Part shown: positions 34,585-42,819 of the stretch, piece after piece
Layout of the letters: each line of letters opens with the position of its first letter
Position numbering within the stretch: position 1 is the stretch's first letter
Assembly: GCF_000012505.1 (NCBI RefSeq)
Contig: NC_007513.1
Span: 434,001-498,000 of the forward strand
DNA from: Synechococcus sp. CC9902
GTDB lineage: Bacteria > Cyanobacteriota > Cyanobacteriia > PCC-6307 > Cyanobiaceae
Direction: 5' to 3'
DNA length: 64,000 nucleotides
Notes under the pieces: model-generated
Seen by the model: the letters and a program-made list of their open reading frames with translations, nothing else
Database searches by the model: none
What the model was told of the DNA's origin: nothing
Translations under genes and position numbers: made by a program

Positions 34585-34755
34585 CTACCCGTTGATGTAC
34601 TTAGCCATTCGTCGCGCAAGAACGAGAAATCTTCCTTCAGGGTTCCAGCGATCGACGCGTCTTTCCGCGACCCAATAGTTTTCCTGCTTTCTGCTTTTGG
34701 TGGATCTGGCTCCAAGGCCCACGGATGCTCCCGAAATCGCGTAACGTTTCTTCAT
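34585..34755 (-). CDS. Small basic protein (56 residues)
   Basis: MKKRYAISGASVGLGARSTK, then NYWVAERRVDRWNPEGRFLV, with eleven Arg in all. It may bind nucleic acid or a partner, but no family is recognised. The ATG at 34755 is only 14 bases from the divergent start at 34770. Confidence 0.45.
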   Translation of the reverse strand: MKKRYAISGASVGLGARSTKSRKQENYWVAERRVDRWNPEGRFLVLARRMAKYING

Positions 34756-34769
34756 AAGAAGAATCTGTC

Positions 34770-34889
34770 ATGGGCGACTACTCCTCTGCCATCCTCGCTT
34801 TGATCGCTGTTACGGCTGTCCTGACAACGGGTGTCGTTTACGTGTTAGCTCAACCAACCGATGTCCCTGTGGCCAAGCGGGAGGGGTGA
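34770..34889 (+). CDS. Small one-span membrane protein (39 residues)
   Basis: MGDYSSAILALIAVTAVLTT followed by GVVYVLAQPTDVPVAKREG. One membrane helix with a soluble polar tail. Its stop is 4 bases before the DUF2973 gene, so the two are probably one unit. Confidence 0.5.
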   Translation: MGDYSSAILALIAVTAVLTTGVVYVLAQPTDVPVAKREG

Positions 34890-34893
34890 TCCG

Positions 34894-35139
34894 ATGTTGT
34901 CATTCCTTTTCCCAATAGTTTTTGCCGCTGTATTTGTCTTCCTTCTTGTTCAGGCATTTCGCATGATGACTCTCGGTTTCAACATGAACGGAGCTGCTTC
35001 AGTGTCTCGGCGTCAGGACCGTACAGGCCTACTCACGACTCATCCAGAGCTTCTTGATCAAAACGGCGACATCACGTCCGAAGATTTGCTCGTTGTCAAA
35101 TTTCCAGAGATTGGTGAGTCTGAAGCTGCACCTGCTTGA
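34894..35139 (+). CDS. DUF2973 family membrane protein
   Basis: 81 residues. An N-terminal membrane helix (FLFPIVFAAVFVFLLVQAF) is followed by the typical TTHPELLDQNGDITSEDLLVVK, here RTGLLTTHPELLDQNGD, then EDLLVVKF. That second part is the signature of the cyanobacterial DUF2973 family. In other cyanobacteria it often follows a DUF2605 gene, which I do not see here. Function unknown. Confidence 0.8.
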   Translation: MLSFLFPIVFAAVFVFLLVQAFRMMTLGFNMNGAASVSRRQDRTGLLTTHPELLDQNGDITSEDLLVVKFPEIGESEAAPA

Positions 35140-35243
35140 TCAGATATTCCTTTTTGATCGGTTGTTTGCACCATGAGTACAATAGATTTATTTTCAGTTA
35201 ATATAACTGATTTTATTAGATTGTTGTTTTAACTCATATTTAT

Positions 35244-35534
35244 TTGCTTCAATGCTCATCTTTCATTCATCATTTTCTAATTTTGGCGTTTTTAACGGAG
35301 AACTTGCAGCCTGCCATAATTGATCGTGTTATTGAAATGGCATGGGAAGATCGCACCTCGTTTGAGGCGATTCATTATCAATTTGGTTTGTCTGAAAAAG
35401 AAGTCATTGAGCTAATGCGAAAAGAAATGCAGTCATCTTCATTTCGTATGTGGAGAAAAAGAGTTTCTGGTCGTAAAACAAAGCATGCTGCGACTAACCC
35501 TTCCTATCGGTTTAGGGCTCATTGCCATAAGTAA
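35244..35534 (+). CDS. TIGR03643-type small conserved protein
   Basis: The core (IIDRVIEMAWEDRTSFEAIH, then FGLSEKEVIELMRKEM, FRMWRKRVSGRKTKH) matches the small TIGR03643 family, which looks like a sigma-factor-like or helix-turn-helix DNA-binding protein. No ATG precedes the core: TTG at 35244 or a later TTG near 35283-35307 must be used, so the N-terminus is uncertain. The last residues after KTKHAATNP are variable in the family. Confidence 0.75.
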   Translation: MLQCSSFIHHFLILAFLTENLQPAIIDRVIEMAWEDRTSFEAIHYQFGLSEKEVIELMRKEMQSSSFRMWRKRVSGRKTKHAATNPSYRFRAHCHK

Positions 35535-35634
35535 ATATTGAACGTCTTAGTTTCGTTGCGATTATCTATTGATTGAAATAATTTCAATTATAGATTCGGT
35601 TACATGTTCACTGTCTGCAGAGAATAAAGCTAGA

Positions 35635-36486
35635 TTAGTCCCATTGCCAGGTATTCTTTGGCCAGTGAATTGTTTTCAAAAACTCTTCGCTATCTGGCTG
35701 AATGAGTTCAATCGTCCGCTTTTTTAGTTCAGCTGTCCATTGGGGAGGCTCAACATTGCGTCGTCCCTTTGATCCTGCTGGATTGGTAAGAGGTAATGAT
35801 CCCTTGAAAAGGAGTGAAGAGGCGTTGGCGGGTTGGCCCAGAAATGTCAAAACGTCATTCAGGCTTTTGATGGGATGTGCGGTGAGTTCTTCTGTCGATA
35901 GACAATGAACTGATTCGGCGGGAAACCACTGGCGGTAACGCATGAGTTGCTTGTAGTAAAGCGATCCCTCCACTACGCGTTGCTTCAATACCTTTGACTT
36001 CAGGAGTTGGTGAAAGGGTGGACAATTGTTGATTCTCCCCCGCCAATGACGCCAATGGGATTCAATGCGCTTCAGGGGGTGACGTACGAGATATATCAGC
36101 GGAATGATTCCGAGATGGTGGCGAATGAGTTGTGGTGTGTGCTGATAGGAGCGGTAAGAGGAGGTGTACATCGTGCTTGCTTCCCCACGTAGAAGATAGT
36201 GTTCTCCACCGGGGAACTGCTGCCCGTACCATTCCCAACCACGTCTGTAATTTCGGCCGAAAAACTTCGGTTCCATCGATGCACTAATTTGAATTTCTGG
36301 GTGCTTGCCAAGCACGGTCGCCAACGTGGTGGTGGCAGACTTTGCTGATCCAATAATGATGAAGTTAGGCCATTGTTGTTGATAGGCCTTTGCAATGTGG
36401 TCGTGCCGACCATCAATGCTGCTTTTGATGGCTCGATAACAACGTAAATCGCTAATCCAGCCTTCTGTCTCAGCTATCGAAAACAT
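35635..36486 (-). CDS. Sulfotransferase (heparan-type fold)
   Basis: 283 residues. The PAPS 5'-phosphosulfate loop is at PNFIIIGSAKSATTTLATVL (about residues 40-59) and the 3'-phosphate motif at YLVRHPLKRIESHW. KFFGRNYRRGWEWY is typical of cell-wall or carbohydrate sulfotransferases. It would transfer sulfate from PAPS to a sugar hydroxyl. Last gene of the eight-gene leftward polysaccharide operon, overlapping the preceding gene by 17 bases. The substrate is inferred from its neighbours only. Confidence 0.87.
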   Translation of the reverse strand: MFSIAETEGWISDLRCYRAIKSSIDGRHDHIAKAYQQQWPNFIIIGSAKSATTTLATVLGKHPEIQISASMEPKFFGRNYRRGWEWYGQQFPGGEHYLLRGEASTMYTSSYRSYQHTPQLIRHHLGIIPLIYLVRHPLKRIESHWRHWRGRINNCPPFHQLLKSKVLKQRVVEGSLYYKQLMRYRQWFPAESVHCLSTEELTAHPIKSLNDVLTFLGQPANASSLLFKGSLPLTNPAGSKGRRNVEPPQWTAELKKRTIELIQPDSEEFLKTIHWPKNTWQWD

Positions 36487-37246
36487 AAGTCCGAAGCCAA
36501 CTTGATAGTTTTAGGGAGCGTGATTGCAACGGTGTTATGTGCGGTAGTGGTGAATTATTAATCAGGTTGTCAATGCTCGTATCGTTATAAAATAGATTAA
36601 CGTCGTCGCCATAAAGTCGAAGTACTTTGTCAATGAGTGCGTCATTATGGAAATACTTCTGTAAACCGCTTTTCTCGCTCCGGCGTACATTTTTCTGAGG
36701 TAGCGATTCCATGACATCGATACCTTGTCTTAGCAGGATGTCTCGGAGAATGCTCCAATGTTCATCGATTTGTTCGACTCGGCCGATGAATTTTGGAATC
36801 ACCTGTCGTCCGAGGCATAGTAAATGGCTTTGTGGTAAGACATGAACGTCATATCGGTGTATGGGCGTATCAATCAAGACGTCGAGAAATGATTCAAATG
36901 ACATATCATGATGAATCCCCATGTGCTGCATAGGCAGGGGTGGTTCTTCTATTTCGATGACTTTGTTGTTGTATGCGGCGATCAGGCGATCAAAGGGATT
37001 GCGAACAAAGCTGAAGCTAAAGTGACTGCGTCGATATTTACGAGCCTTACGTAAAGTGATTAGTTCGGTTTCATTATTTGTTTCATGTTGCCAGAATTTG
37101 TCTGATGTGGTTTTCGTTCCTTTAGGTGGTCGTTCGCTCAGCAGCCGACATAAGGCAGCTTTAATCGAGGAGTTTGCGGCTTTTGGTACGCGTCCATAGA
37201 GCAGCTTGCACTGCTTCATTCGAATGAAGTGATGAGGTTGTGCCAT
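36470..37246 (-). CDS. Sulfotransferase-family-2 protein
   Basis: 258 residues. CKLLYGRVPKAANSSIKAAL is the phosphosulfate-binding strand-loop-helix of the chondroitin/HNK-type family, and FSFVRNPFDRLIAAYNNKV is its 3'-phosphate motif. Such enzymes sulfate cell-surface glycans. It begins 3 bases after the upstream gene and overlaps the next by 17, so it belongs to the operon. Both binding motifs look intact. Confidence 0.85.
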   Translation of the reverse strand: MAQPHHFIRMKQCKLLYGRVPKAANSSIKAALCRLLSERPPKGTKTTSDKFWQHETNNETELITLRKARKYRRSHFSFSFVRNPFDRLIAAYNNKVIEIEEPPLPMQHMGIHHDMSFESFLDVLIDTPIHRYDVHVLPQSHLLCLGRQVIPKFIGRVEQIDEHWSILRDILLRQGIDVMESLPQKNVRRSEKSGLQKYFHNDALIDKVLRLYGDDVNLFYNDTSIDNLINNSPLPHITPLQSRSLKLSSWLRTYVFDS

Positions 37247-37249
37247 GGG

Positions 37250-38164
37250 TTAAATGCTCTTGATAAAGTTTTTTTCTAAAAATCTACGAAACAACTTCCA
37301 TTCTTGTTTCGTGAATAGAGGCCTTGCTTGTCTTGCAATTTCAATCCCTCGTTCGCTGATCCCAGGATTGATATCTTTGTGGAGATTCTTTGAATTTGTT
37401 TCGCTGATTAGAGTAGATCGAATCTGTTCTGCTTGTTCTGGTAAAACAAGATTAATAAAATTGTTTAGATAAATAGTTGGATCGGATCGATCGCTATTGT
37501 GGTCGTAACTAAAGGGAAGGATATTAATCTTTTTATTTTTTTTCAGGCTGCTTAATTCATCAATTAGTTTACTTGGATCGGCATATGAAAAATTGGAGGT
37601 TTGCATAAATTCTTCATTGCTTAGGTTTGTGATCTCGTGCCCTTCTTTGATTAACTGAATATGGCATGAACGAATGAAGTCCACCCTTTGCCTGCTGGCA
37701 AAGCAGATAGTCCAATCGATTTCTTCTGTTCCTAGTGTGCATTCCAGCCATCGCATTAGTCTTTTAATTCTTCTTTTACTGTACCGATAAAGACCTAATT
37801 TATTTTCACGATTGGAGTTTTTTTTGCGATTTTTTTGAATCAAGCCCGCTCGAAGTGTTCCGAAAATAGCTTCGAAAGATATGAAGATTGTATGAATCCT
37901 TTCTGGTGCTGGTCCTGCTTCTTGAATTAAAGCTTTTAAGGTTGAGTCTGTCAGTTTCTGAGACGGTTCCTTCTTTGATTTTTCCCATTGGAGATGTTTC
38001 CAAAGATAGCGGAATTGTTTTTTAAATGTTGTTGGTCCTAGGTATAAAATTCCATGACTAAGCAAAGTTTCGCGCTTGTTCTTGAAATTACGTTGTAGAT
38101 AGGTACTTCCGGTTTTGTGTAAACCGCAATGCAGAATGATTTGCTTGGGTTTGAGTTGGCTCAC
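37250..38164 (-). CDS. Sulfotransferase-like P-loop protein
   Basis: 304 residues. The N-terminus, IILHCGLHKTGSTYLQRNF, is a clear PAPS-type P-loop. IDWTICFASRQRVDFIRSCH occupies the position of the second motif but is not a classical RNP or RHP, so the 3'-phosphate site is less certain. The rest is Lys/Asn-rich and AT-rich compared with the neighbours. It overlaps the NeuB fusion by 4 bases. It could be a sulfotransferase with an unusual acceptor or a related enzyme. Confidence 0.7.
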   Translation of the reverse strand: MSQLKPKQIILHCGLHKTGSTYLQRNFKNKRETLLSHGILYLGPTTFKKQFRYLWKHLQWEKSKKEPSQKLTDSTLKALIQEAGPAPERIHTIFISFEAIFGTLRAGLIQKNRKKNSNRENKLGLYRYSKRRIKRLMRWLECTLGTEEIDWTICFASRQRVDFIRSCHIQLIKEGHEITNLSNEEFMQTSNFSYADPSKLIDELSSLKKNKKINILPFSYDHNSDRSDPTIYLNNFINLVLPEQAEQIRSTLISETNSKNLHKDINPGISERGIEIARQARPLFTKQEWKLFRRFLEKNFIKSI

Positions 38165-40449
38165 GCGACAGAAACACTATTTTTGCTGGCTGAGGAGTAA
38201 TGTTCAAGGCGCTCAAGTGCTAGCCAGGCTCCTTCGCCACGGTTCTTGTGACCCTGCCAGATTTCAGGAATAAAAGATGCCTTCGGGCAGTAAATGTTGA
38301 TTAGGTTGAAAAGCTCGATCCAATCAATTTCACCCTCTTTGATTTGGAGCCCTTCGCCATCAACTCCTTGCGCATCTGCTAGATGTAAATGTGCGGTGAA
38401 CGGTAGAATTTTTTTCAAGAATACACTGAATGATGCGTCCAAGTGAGTGCAAGCTAATTTTGAATGGGATACGTCAAGACACACACGCATTCCGGTGTCG
38501 TTGTGAAAGGCGCGAATAAAGTCGGCATCAACAAAAAGATTGTGATATCGCTGTCCACCAAAATGCCATGGGAATGGTGGCATTGTTTGAGGGATGATTT
38601 CAACCTCATTGTTTGTCGATATCTTGTTGAGGCTTTGGATTAATCGGTCACGTAGGGGGCGCTTTTCCTGATCGTCGAGATGATGGTGCTCAGAGAAGCC
38701 GCCCACATTGGTGACAAGAAGCACGGGCTCATCGCATTTAAAGCGTTTGCGAAGATCTTTTGAAATATCAATGACTCGTTGAAGTTCCTGAATCGAATGG
38801 TTGCGGTAGTTATCGTCGGCAGTCGATAAATCGAGCGTATGATCACCGGCGAATAATTCAGGGGCGTGGATAACAAGCCCCATAGGTTGTTTCTCGGGTA
38901 TCACTATATCGAGATCAACCTCGAGATCTTTGTAGCTGAGGTGAATTTCAACAAGATCCAGATTGCTTACTTCTGAAAATGTACTGATGTCGTGGTAACG
39001 AACAGGTAACCCAAAGGGTTGTACGAAATTAAATGCACGCGGCGTAGCTGCTTGTTCTTCAAGATCTGAGGGAAAGAAAATGTCGCCTTTCTTTTTGCTG
39101 ATCGGAAGCTTTTGGCCAACTAATTCGTGAAGTCGGTTCGGTTGCAGCCCTTGCCCAGGGCTCTGGATTCGCACCATCGCCTCTGTGATTGTGGTTCCGG
39201 CATCGATGTCGCAGGATGCCACAAGACTCTTGGCGAGTACTTCGCGATTCATCATTTCGCCCTGGCTAATACTCCGCTCGCCGCCTTGTCCCATGGATTC
39301 TTCAACACGGCGTATGCCAAGAATCATTTGGCTGAATTCATCCGGAAGAAGGCTCACCTTGTGATCGTTTCCTTCCATCCCCCTATCAAGTGTGATGTGT
39401 TTTTCAATCACCACAGCTCCTAGTGCTGCTGCCGCCAGAGGGATTTCGATACCCCGTTCATGGCCTGAATATCCAACAGGCGCATCTGCTAACTCACGTA
39501 GTCGTTCTAAATAGCGAAGATTGACGTCTTTGAAAGGGGTTGGGTATGTGGAGTTGCAGTGCAGCAAAACATAGTTGGCTCCTGCTTTCTGGAGGTGGCG
39601 TATGCCAGAACGAATTTCTAGTTCTGATGCCATTCCGGTAGAGCAAATAAGAGGCTTTCCAGTGGCTGCAAGTTGAGTGATTAGGGCGTGATTTGTGAAA
39701 TCAGCAGATGCAACTTTGAAGCCTTCCATCCCCCACTGATTCAGCTTCTGCAGGCTTGTTTGATCCCAGGGGGTACATAGCGGTACCAGCCCTTTGCTGG
39801 CTGAGTAATCAAAGCAATGGAACAACTCGTCATCGCTGAGTTGAAATCGTTCAAGAAGATCGAGGGTGTACTGCGTCCCGAGGTCGGACGCCATATCGCT
39901 GCTCTTTCCTGAATTGCTGTACAGCTGGCCCATATCGCGCATTTGGAATTTTGCGCAATCCGCTCCAGCGGCATGGGCTGCATCAATAAGTTGCAGTGCG
40001 GTGTTGATATCGCCGTTGTGATTGTTGCCAATTTCTGCAATCACAAAACATGGATGTTCTGCCCCTATGGGGTGCTTTCCAAGTTGTAGTGCGCCAGTCC
40101 CAAGCCGTGCCACAGCCACGATGCGTCCGTGACTGTCGAGTAAGGGCAGCGCAATAATTCTGGAATTCAGCAGTGCGCCTAGCTCAGCCGTTGAGCTGCC
40201 TTCCGAAGCTGATCGGCAGCTTGGATTCATTGCTGCGGTGACAGGACGGTTGAGGTCGATCTCTCCGCACGTTGCAATCCAGCGTCGAAAATCTCCGTCG
40301 GTGAGAACACCTTGGAGGATGCCGCTCTCGGACACCACGAAGATCAGCCTGGACTGGTTGGCTGTGATCTTGCTGAGCGCCGAAAGAATGCTGTCTTCTG
40401 CAAAGACAACGAACTGGGTGAAATTGCGTTCAATCAGGATGCCTTTCAC
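38161..40449 (-). CDS. Nonulosonic acid synthase fusion: CBS pair, NeuB, SAF, TIM barrel
   Basis: 762 residues with four parts. Residues 1-125 are a CBS-domain pair (ILSALSKITANQSRLIFVVS; GVLTDGDFRR), as in nucleotide-regulated sugar enzymes. Residues 130-375 are the NeuB catalytic barrel: CFVIAEIGNNHNGDINTALQ, AKFQMRD, CTPWD, KVASADFTN, LHCNSTYPTP, GYSGHERG and VIEKHITLDRGMEGNDHKVS. Residues 400-460 are the antifreeze-like SAF domain. Residues 470-745 resemble a xylose-isomerase-like TIM barrel (VCLDVSHSKLAC, HLHLADAQGVDGEG, PEIWQGHKNRG). It condenses a sugar with phosphoenolpyruvate to a sialic-, legionaminic- or pseudaminic-type acid. The C-terminal barrel may epimerise or isomerise a precursor. 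Confidence 0.87.
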   Translation of the reverse strand: MKGILIERNFTQFVVFAEDSILSALSKITANQSRLIFVVSESGILQGVLTDGDFRRWIATCGEIDLNRPVTAAMNPSCRSASEGSSTAELGALLNSRIIALPLLDSHGRIVAVARLGTGALQLGKHPIGAEHPCFVIAEIGNNHNGDINTALQLIDAAHAAGADCAKFQMRDMGQLYSNSGKSSDMASDLGTQYTLDLLERFQLSDDELFHCFDYSASKGLVPLCTPWDQTSLQKLNQWGMEGFKVASADFTNHALITQLAATGKPLICSTGMASELEIRSGIRHLQKAGANYVLLHCNSTYPTPFKDVNLRYLERLRELADAPVGYSGHERGIEIPLAAAALGAVVIEKHITLDRGMEGNDHKVSLLPDEFSQMILGIRRVEESMGQGGERSISQGEMMNREVLAKSLVASCDIDAGTTITEAMVRIQSPGQGLQPNRLHELVGQKLPISKKKGDIFFPSDLEEQAATPRAFNFVQPFGLPVRYHDISTFSEVSNLDLVEIHLSYKDLEVDLDIVIPEKQPMGLVIHAPELFAGDHTLDLSTADDNYRNHSIQELQRVIDISKDLRKRFKCDEPVLLVTNVGGFSEHHHLDDQEKRPLRDRLIQSLNKISTNNEVEIIPQTMPPFPWHFGGQRYHNLFVDADFIRAFHNDTGMRVCLDVSHSKLACTHLDASFSVFLKKILPFTAHLHLADAQGVDGEGLQIKEGEIDWIELFNLINIYCPKASFIPEIWQGHKNRGEGAWLALERLEHYSSASKNSVSVA

Positions 40450-40489
40450 CGTGCTCGCTTTAACCCTCGATTTCAGTCCAGCGCTGACA

Positions 40490-41791
40490 TTACCCCAGAT
40501 CTCGATACGACAGGATCAGCCCAATCCTTCGCAGCAAGGGGTTTCGGCACGACACGGCTGCGACGCGACGCGCTACCCCTCGGTGTTGTGGGCGCATTTG
40601 TGCGGCCTGAGTGAGCAAGTCAGCGGCTCCTCGCCAATCGCCAGTGCAAATCGCCGCTTCTGCTCCAACCCTGAGTTGATTGAAACTGGACTGGGTATTG
40701 GTTGGATAGCCACAGTGGGTGATGCCTGTTGTGCTGGCTGGCTTGAGGTTTTCTAGGGCTTCGAATAAATCCCCAGCGCCATACCGCTCGCCGTACCCCA
40801 TCCAGTCCAGCCATTCAGGATTCGGCTCTGGAAGCTCTTGTTCAAGTTCATCAAGATTCGGAACATCTCGCAGGGAACGCCAGACACCGCTGCCGGCAAA
40901 CACGTGGCTGCCATGGCTGGCGTGGAGTCCGAGATCGTTCATTGCGATCGGACGACAGCCGAAGTCCAGAGCGTCAAAAAATGCCGTCGATGAAATCGTC
41001 GCCATGAGAGGCGCTTTGCGCAGTAAGTCGGGTAGAGGGCGGTAGTCGAGCTTCAAGTTGACCGGCGGAACTCCCAGGGTTTGGCTCAGGGTGGTGCCGA
41101 TGTGGGTGTCTACGTCGTGAAACGTCGCATCACCAGGCGTAATCCGGGGTTTGATCAGCACCTCCCAGTTAGGTGATCGGGTTGCCAGCTCCGCCAAAAT
41201 CTTCACCATTTCTGCTCGATCCCTGGAGGAGGAGGGCATCACGACTTGCTCCGCAAAGACCAGCCGTTTCGGCCGTTGCCCTGCGGGGCTGAGCGCTTTG
41301 ATCGTTCCATTGCGCTGGAGTCCTGTCAGCACCGTCTGCTGGTGCGCGAAGGGGGTCTTGGCTACCAGCTGATTCAGGGCATCGCGGTCGCGCGGACCAC
41401 TCAGGCAAATCAGGTCGTAACCCAAGCGCCAGCTGATGCCTTCAACAAAGTGCTCCAATACAACGCCATTAAATCCACAAAACAACTTGGGTCGTTGTTG
41501 GTGCCGTTCGAGGGCGATGCGGATGTCGTTCAGCTTGCTTCCTGTGAGGAACACACCAACGGCGTCGAACTGCAAGAGCTTTGGGTTGTTGAGCAGTCGA
41601 GCCAGGTTTTGGCGCCAGAGCGCGCCCAGGTGCCCCATGCGTTGAAGGATGTGTTGGGGCGTTCCATCCCTGGGAATGACGTTGATGGTGAACTCCACAG
41701 GCCGCGCCGTTTGGCATCGACAGAGCGCTTCACAGGCCAGAAGTTGGCTGTCGCTATCGGCGATCAGCAGGATCTTCAGCGGACGGTTCAT
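40490..41791 (-). CDS. DUF6716-type putative glycosyltransferase (paralogue 1)
   Basis: 433 residues. A GT-B-like layout is suggested by KILLIADSDSQLLACEALCR at the start, and by PDLLRKAPLMATISSTAFFD followed by PIAMNDLGLHASHGSHVFAG in the second half. The last part corresponds to the VSS/GD-G motif shared with the two upstream genes. It overlaps the upstream gene by four bases (ATGA) and is 40 bases before the NeuB fusion. A role in assembling a nonulosonate polymer is likely from context; donor and acceptor are unknown. Confidence 0.65.
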   Translation of the reverse strand: MNRPLKILLIADSDSQLLACEALCRCQTARPVEFTINVIPRDGTPQHILQRMGHLGALWRQNLARLLNNPKLLQFDAVGVFLTGSKLNDIRIALERHQQRPKLFCGFNGVVLEHFVEGISWRLGYDLICLSGPRDRDALNQLVAKTPFAHQQTVLTGLQRNGTIKALSPAGQRPKRLVFAEQVVMPSSSRDRAEMVKILAELATRSPNWEVLIKPRITPGDATFHDVDTHIGTTLSQTLGVPPVNLKLDYRPLPDLLRKAPLMATISSTAFFDALDFGCRPIAMNDLGLHASHGSHVFAGSGVWRSLRDVPNLDELEQELPEPNPEWLDWMGYGERYGAGDLFEALENLKPASTTGITHCGYPTNTQSSFNQLRVGAEAAICTGDWRGAADLLTQAAQMRPQHRGVARRVAAVSCRNPLLRRIGLILSYRDLG

Positions 41792-42819
41792 GGGGCTGTG
41801 CTCCCCGAGCTAATGCTGTCGAGGGAGATCAATAGGCGGAGTGGACCGTCCTGAATGCCCCCCCCAATGGCCTCAAGCCAGTCTTGGTTCACCAAGGGAA
41901 GCTCCTGCAGTTTGTGCAGTCCCCCCAAGTCGCGGAGACGATGCATCGCCCCACAGCCGAAGAAATTGGTCGTGTGCTGCTCGGCTTGAATGCCGTAATC
42001 CCCCACCACAATTGGTATTCGGCCCCACATCATCGCCGCCAGGCTCCAGGGTGAACTGACCGATAGGCATGCTGTGCACCGACTCAGAAGTCCCAGCATT
42101 TGTTCCGGTGCCGCGTCCACCACATTTGTTGGATTGTTGATCTGGTTTTCTGCGAATGACCGGGCCGAGCTCCAGGGGTGATCTGGCTGCAGAACGACCG
42201 TCCAATCGGTTTGTTCACGGGCCCAACGTTGCAACAGACGAATCAATTGCTCTTTGGCGCCTAAATGCGTTGGTATCTCGCGTTGTAGAAGCGCCACAAG
42301 CATCGGTTTTGGGCTTGGCGGCGTTGGGGGGATCGCCGGAAACCAGAATCCCGTCGCGATGAGTCGTGGTTTCTTCAGCTCAGCGGGCCAGAGGCTTGTC
42401 ATGGCCTCCAGCTGCCTCAACTGATCGTCGCCGCTAACGATCATCAGATCACAACTGAGGCGCCGCAGAAATGCATCGATCAGTTCGTCCCCAGCGAGAG
42501 GCATCAGAGGGCCGCTGAAGATCGGGGCAGTCCATAGGCCTCGGCTTCGGCGAAGGGCTCTGTAGCCCGCCGCAATCGCTTCGATGTCAGCGGGATTGCG
42601 TAGAAATAACCCAATGGCACTGGCGTTTTCCAACACCGTGTTGCCAAGCAGTTCCTTTGGATTAATCGTTAGATCACAAGAACGATGGGGCAATGGCTGG
42701 TGGTCTGCCATTGAGGGGCCCACCACGAGGCAACTCCGACCCGCCTGGCGCCAAGCGTTCGCGAAGTGATGGCAGATGTACTGCTCGAGTGCACCATCGC
42801 CAACCAGAACGATGCTCAC
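41788..42819 (-). CDS. Putative glycosyltransferase of the same family (paralogue 2)
   Basis: 343 residues starting at a GTG that directly follows the previous gene's TAA. RCTACLSVSSPWSLAAMMWG followed by PIVVGDYGIQAEQHTTNFFG matches the motif in paralogues 1 and 3. The first 150 residues are the more divergent half. The family resemblance is to DUF6716/polysialyltransferase-like proteins. Translational coupling on both sides places it firmly in the operon. Confidence 0.6.
   Translation of the reverse strand: MSIVLVGDGALEQYICHHFANAWRQAGRSCLVVGPSMADHQPLPHRSCDLTINPKELLGNTVLENASAIGLFLRNPADIEAIAAGYRALRRSRGLWTAPIFSGPLMPLAGDELIDAFLRRLSCDLMIVSGDDQLRQLEAMTSLWPAELKKPRLIATGFWFPAIPPTPPSPKPMLVALLQREIPTHLGAKEQLIRLLQRWAREQTDWTVVLQPDHPWSSARSFAENQINNPTNVVDAAPEQMLGLLSRCTACLSVSSPWSLAAMMWGRIPIVVGDYGIQAEQHTTNFFGCGAMHRLRDLGGLHKLQELPLVNQDWLEAIGGGIQDGPLRLLISLDSISSGSTAP

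Larger units (their letters stand above)
10832..35634. mobile_element. Recombinase-bordered accessory region (genomic island)
   Basis: A tyrosine recombinase lies next to ssrA, a classical target, and is followed by about 24 kb of mostly small, unrelated genes with long gaps. It contains a phage-type packaging gene and a partial duplicate of it. The right end is set where the polysaccharide operon begins, and this is arbitrary. No direct repeat of the ssrA 3' end was found by eye, and part of the region may be ordinary variable chromosome. Base composition appears AT-richer than that of the flanks, judged by reading only. Confidence 0.5.

Noticed and set aside
10730-35634. Distal attachment-site repeat of the ssrA region.
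   Set aside because: Looked for copies of the ssrA 3' sequences to the right but found none by eye; an exact repeat search is needed.
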